A stretch of 64,000 nucleotides of DNA from Paraflavitalea soli (lineage in GTDB: Bacteria > Bacteroidota > Bacteroidia > Chitinophagales > Chitinophagaceae): NCBI RefSeq assembly GCF_003555545.1, contig NZ_CP032157.1:2794546-2858545 (forward strand), given 5' to 3'. Positions 63,219 to 64,000 of the stretch are shown one piece after another (within the stretch, counting starts at the first letter, position 1; each line of letters starts with the position of its first letter). The notes beneath the pieces were generated by a model. The model was not told the origin of the DNA, did no database searches, and worked only from the letters and a program-made list of their open reading frames with translations. A program made the position numbers and the translations under genes.

Positions 63219-64000
63219 ATGAAATACCAACAATTACCGCCACCCGGGCACCTGAAAGAATACATCAGTGCCTTTTGGACCCTGGAAGCGCCTGCTGACA
63301 GTACCACTCCACATTCGTTCCAAACCTTTGCTGATGGATGCCCCGGGCTCATTTTCCAAACGGTAGAACAAGGTTCTTTTTACCAGAATGACAAATTGTT
63401 ACCAGGCTTTTTCTTGTATGGCCAGGCTACTACACATGCCAGGATCCATGCTACAGGAAAATTGAGAGCTGTGGGCATTTTCCTTCGACCGAATGCATTA
63501 AAAGCTGTTTTTGGACTCAATGCCGGTATACTTACCGATACTTGCATGGATGCAAATACACTGGTGAGACCAGATGGATCTTCACTATCAGAACAATTGG
63601 TGAATACAACTTCGACTACCGGGCAAATTGAGATCATTTCATCCTGGATCAATACCCAGGCCGAAAGGAACAATTCTCGCAGGAACGACATGATGCATTA
63701 TGCCGTTTCCGAGATCGCTCGGTCAAAGGGAAATGTAGCTTTGAAAGGGTTACAGATTGAGATGCAATTATCCGAAAGAAGCTTTGAACGCAAATTCAAA
63801 GAATATATTGGGATTTCTCCTAAATTATTTTCAAGAATATGTCGCTTTCAGGCCTCATTGAAACAATTAAGGAACAACGACTTCTCCAAATTGTCAGATG
63901 TTGCTTTTGAAAATGAGTATGCCGATCAATCTCACTTTATCCGTGCCTTCAAAGAATTTGCGGGCTTCTCTCCTTTTCAATACCAGAAACAATCGCCGGA
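63219..64000 (+). CDS. AraC-family transcriptional regulator, cut off by window edge
   Basis: 260 codons from ATG at 63219 without a stop before the edge. The N-terminal ~150 residues begin KYQQLPPPGHLKEYISAFW, the DUF6597-type start seen in cytoplasmic Bacteroidota AraC proteins. A C-terminal double helix-turn-helix begins near residue 170, with GLQIEMQLSERSFERKFKEY-type first motif and the second motif ending FAGFSPFQYQKQ, so only a few residues should be missing. It diverges from the SemiSWEET-like gene across 96 bases and could regulate it. Confidence 0.85.
   Translation, partial: MKYQQLPPPGHLKEYISAFWTLEAPADSTTPHSFQTFADGCPGLIFQTVEQGSFYQNDKLLPGFFLYGQATTHARIHATGKLRAVGIFLRPNALKAVFGLNAGILTDTCMDANTLVRPDGSSLSEQLVNTTSTTGQIEIISSWINTQAERNNSRRNDMMHYAVSEIARSKGNVALKGLQIEMQLSERSFERKFKEYIGISPKLFSRICRFQASLKQLRNNDFSKLSDVAFENEYADQSHFIRAFKEFAGFSPFQYQKQSP

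Noticed and set aside
1-64000. tRNA, rRNA, transposase, integrase, toxin-antitoxin or defence genes
   Set aside because: None could be supported on reading through both strands; short structured RNAs cannot be excluded without a covariance-model search.

Overview
The window reads as chromosomal DNA of a Bacteroidota bacterium, most likely family Chitinophagaceae (genus not resolvable from the sequence). Support: five proteins with C-terminal type IX secretion (T9SS) sorting domains, a PorV homologue, one SusC/SusD pair, three further TonB-dependent receptors, two ECF sigma/FecR pairs, promoters of the TAnnTTTG type, and almost no Shine-Dalgarno sequences. No tRNA, rRNA, CRISPR array, insertion sequence or phage gene was seen, and no gene-free stretch exceeds 300 bases once the interrupted receptor start at 28905-29189 is counted.

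Layout. 1-8.5 kb: a cut-off gene, a 1516-aa T9SS-exported choice-of-anchor-I protein with MopE repeats, an FtsX-type permease and a lipoprotein endo/exonuclease/phosphatase. 8.7-17 kb: an S41-like peptidase, a PaiB-like flavoprotein, a chitinase (GH18) and a beta-glucanase (GH16) sharing nearly the same C-terminal half, then rhodanese, LysE-type exporter and a phytoene-desaturase-like oxidoreductase. 17-23.5 kb: small basic protein, stress-type protein, membrane AraC regulator, TonB receptor and secreted tyrosine-phosphatase-like enzyme.

23.6-31 kb: module A, an ECF sigma factor divergent from FecR, then a TonB receptor with an STN domain and two lipoproteins. The receptor reading frame carries an in-frame amber codon just after the signal peptide. 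31-35.3 kb: DUF418 membrane protein, sugar O-acetyltransferase, B12-binding radical SAM enzyme. 35.4-41.5 kb: susD, susC and a secreted protein. 41.6-44.4 kb: YdcF-like protein and a Ser/Lys S41 peptidase.

44.6-57.2 kb: module B, a long colinear set running sigma, FecR, STN-TonB receptor, lipoprotein, large MBG/T9SS protein, PorV, beta-helix lipoprotein, second T9SS protein. The two T9SS proteins share an N-terminal domain. This looks like a self-contained, signal-controlled surface system with its own copy of the T9SS shuttle protein, and is the best candidate for an undescribed system here. 57.3-64 kb: cation/proton antiporter, a soluble histidine kinase whose sensor is an AraC-type ligand domain, a VCBS/ASPIC lipoprotein, two small membrane-associated proteins and a cut-off AraC regulator.

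Shared themes are polymer capture and degradation at the cell surface (GH18, GH16, Sus pair, TonB receptors) and cell-surface signalling through ECF sigma and FecR. Substrates of the receptors cannot be read from the sequence.
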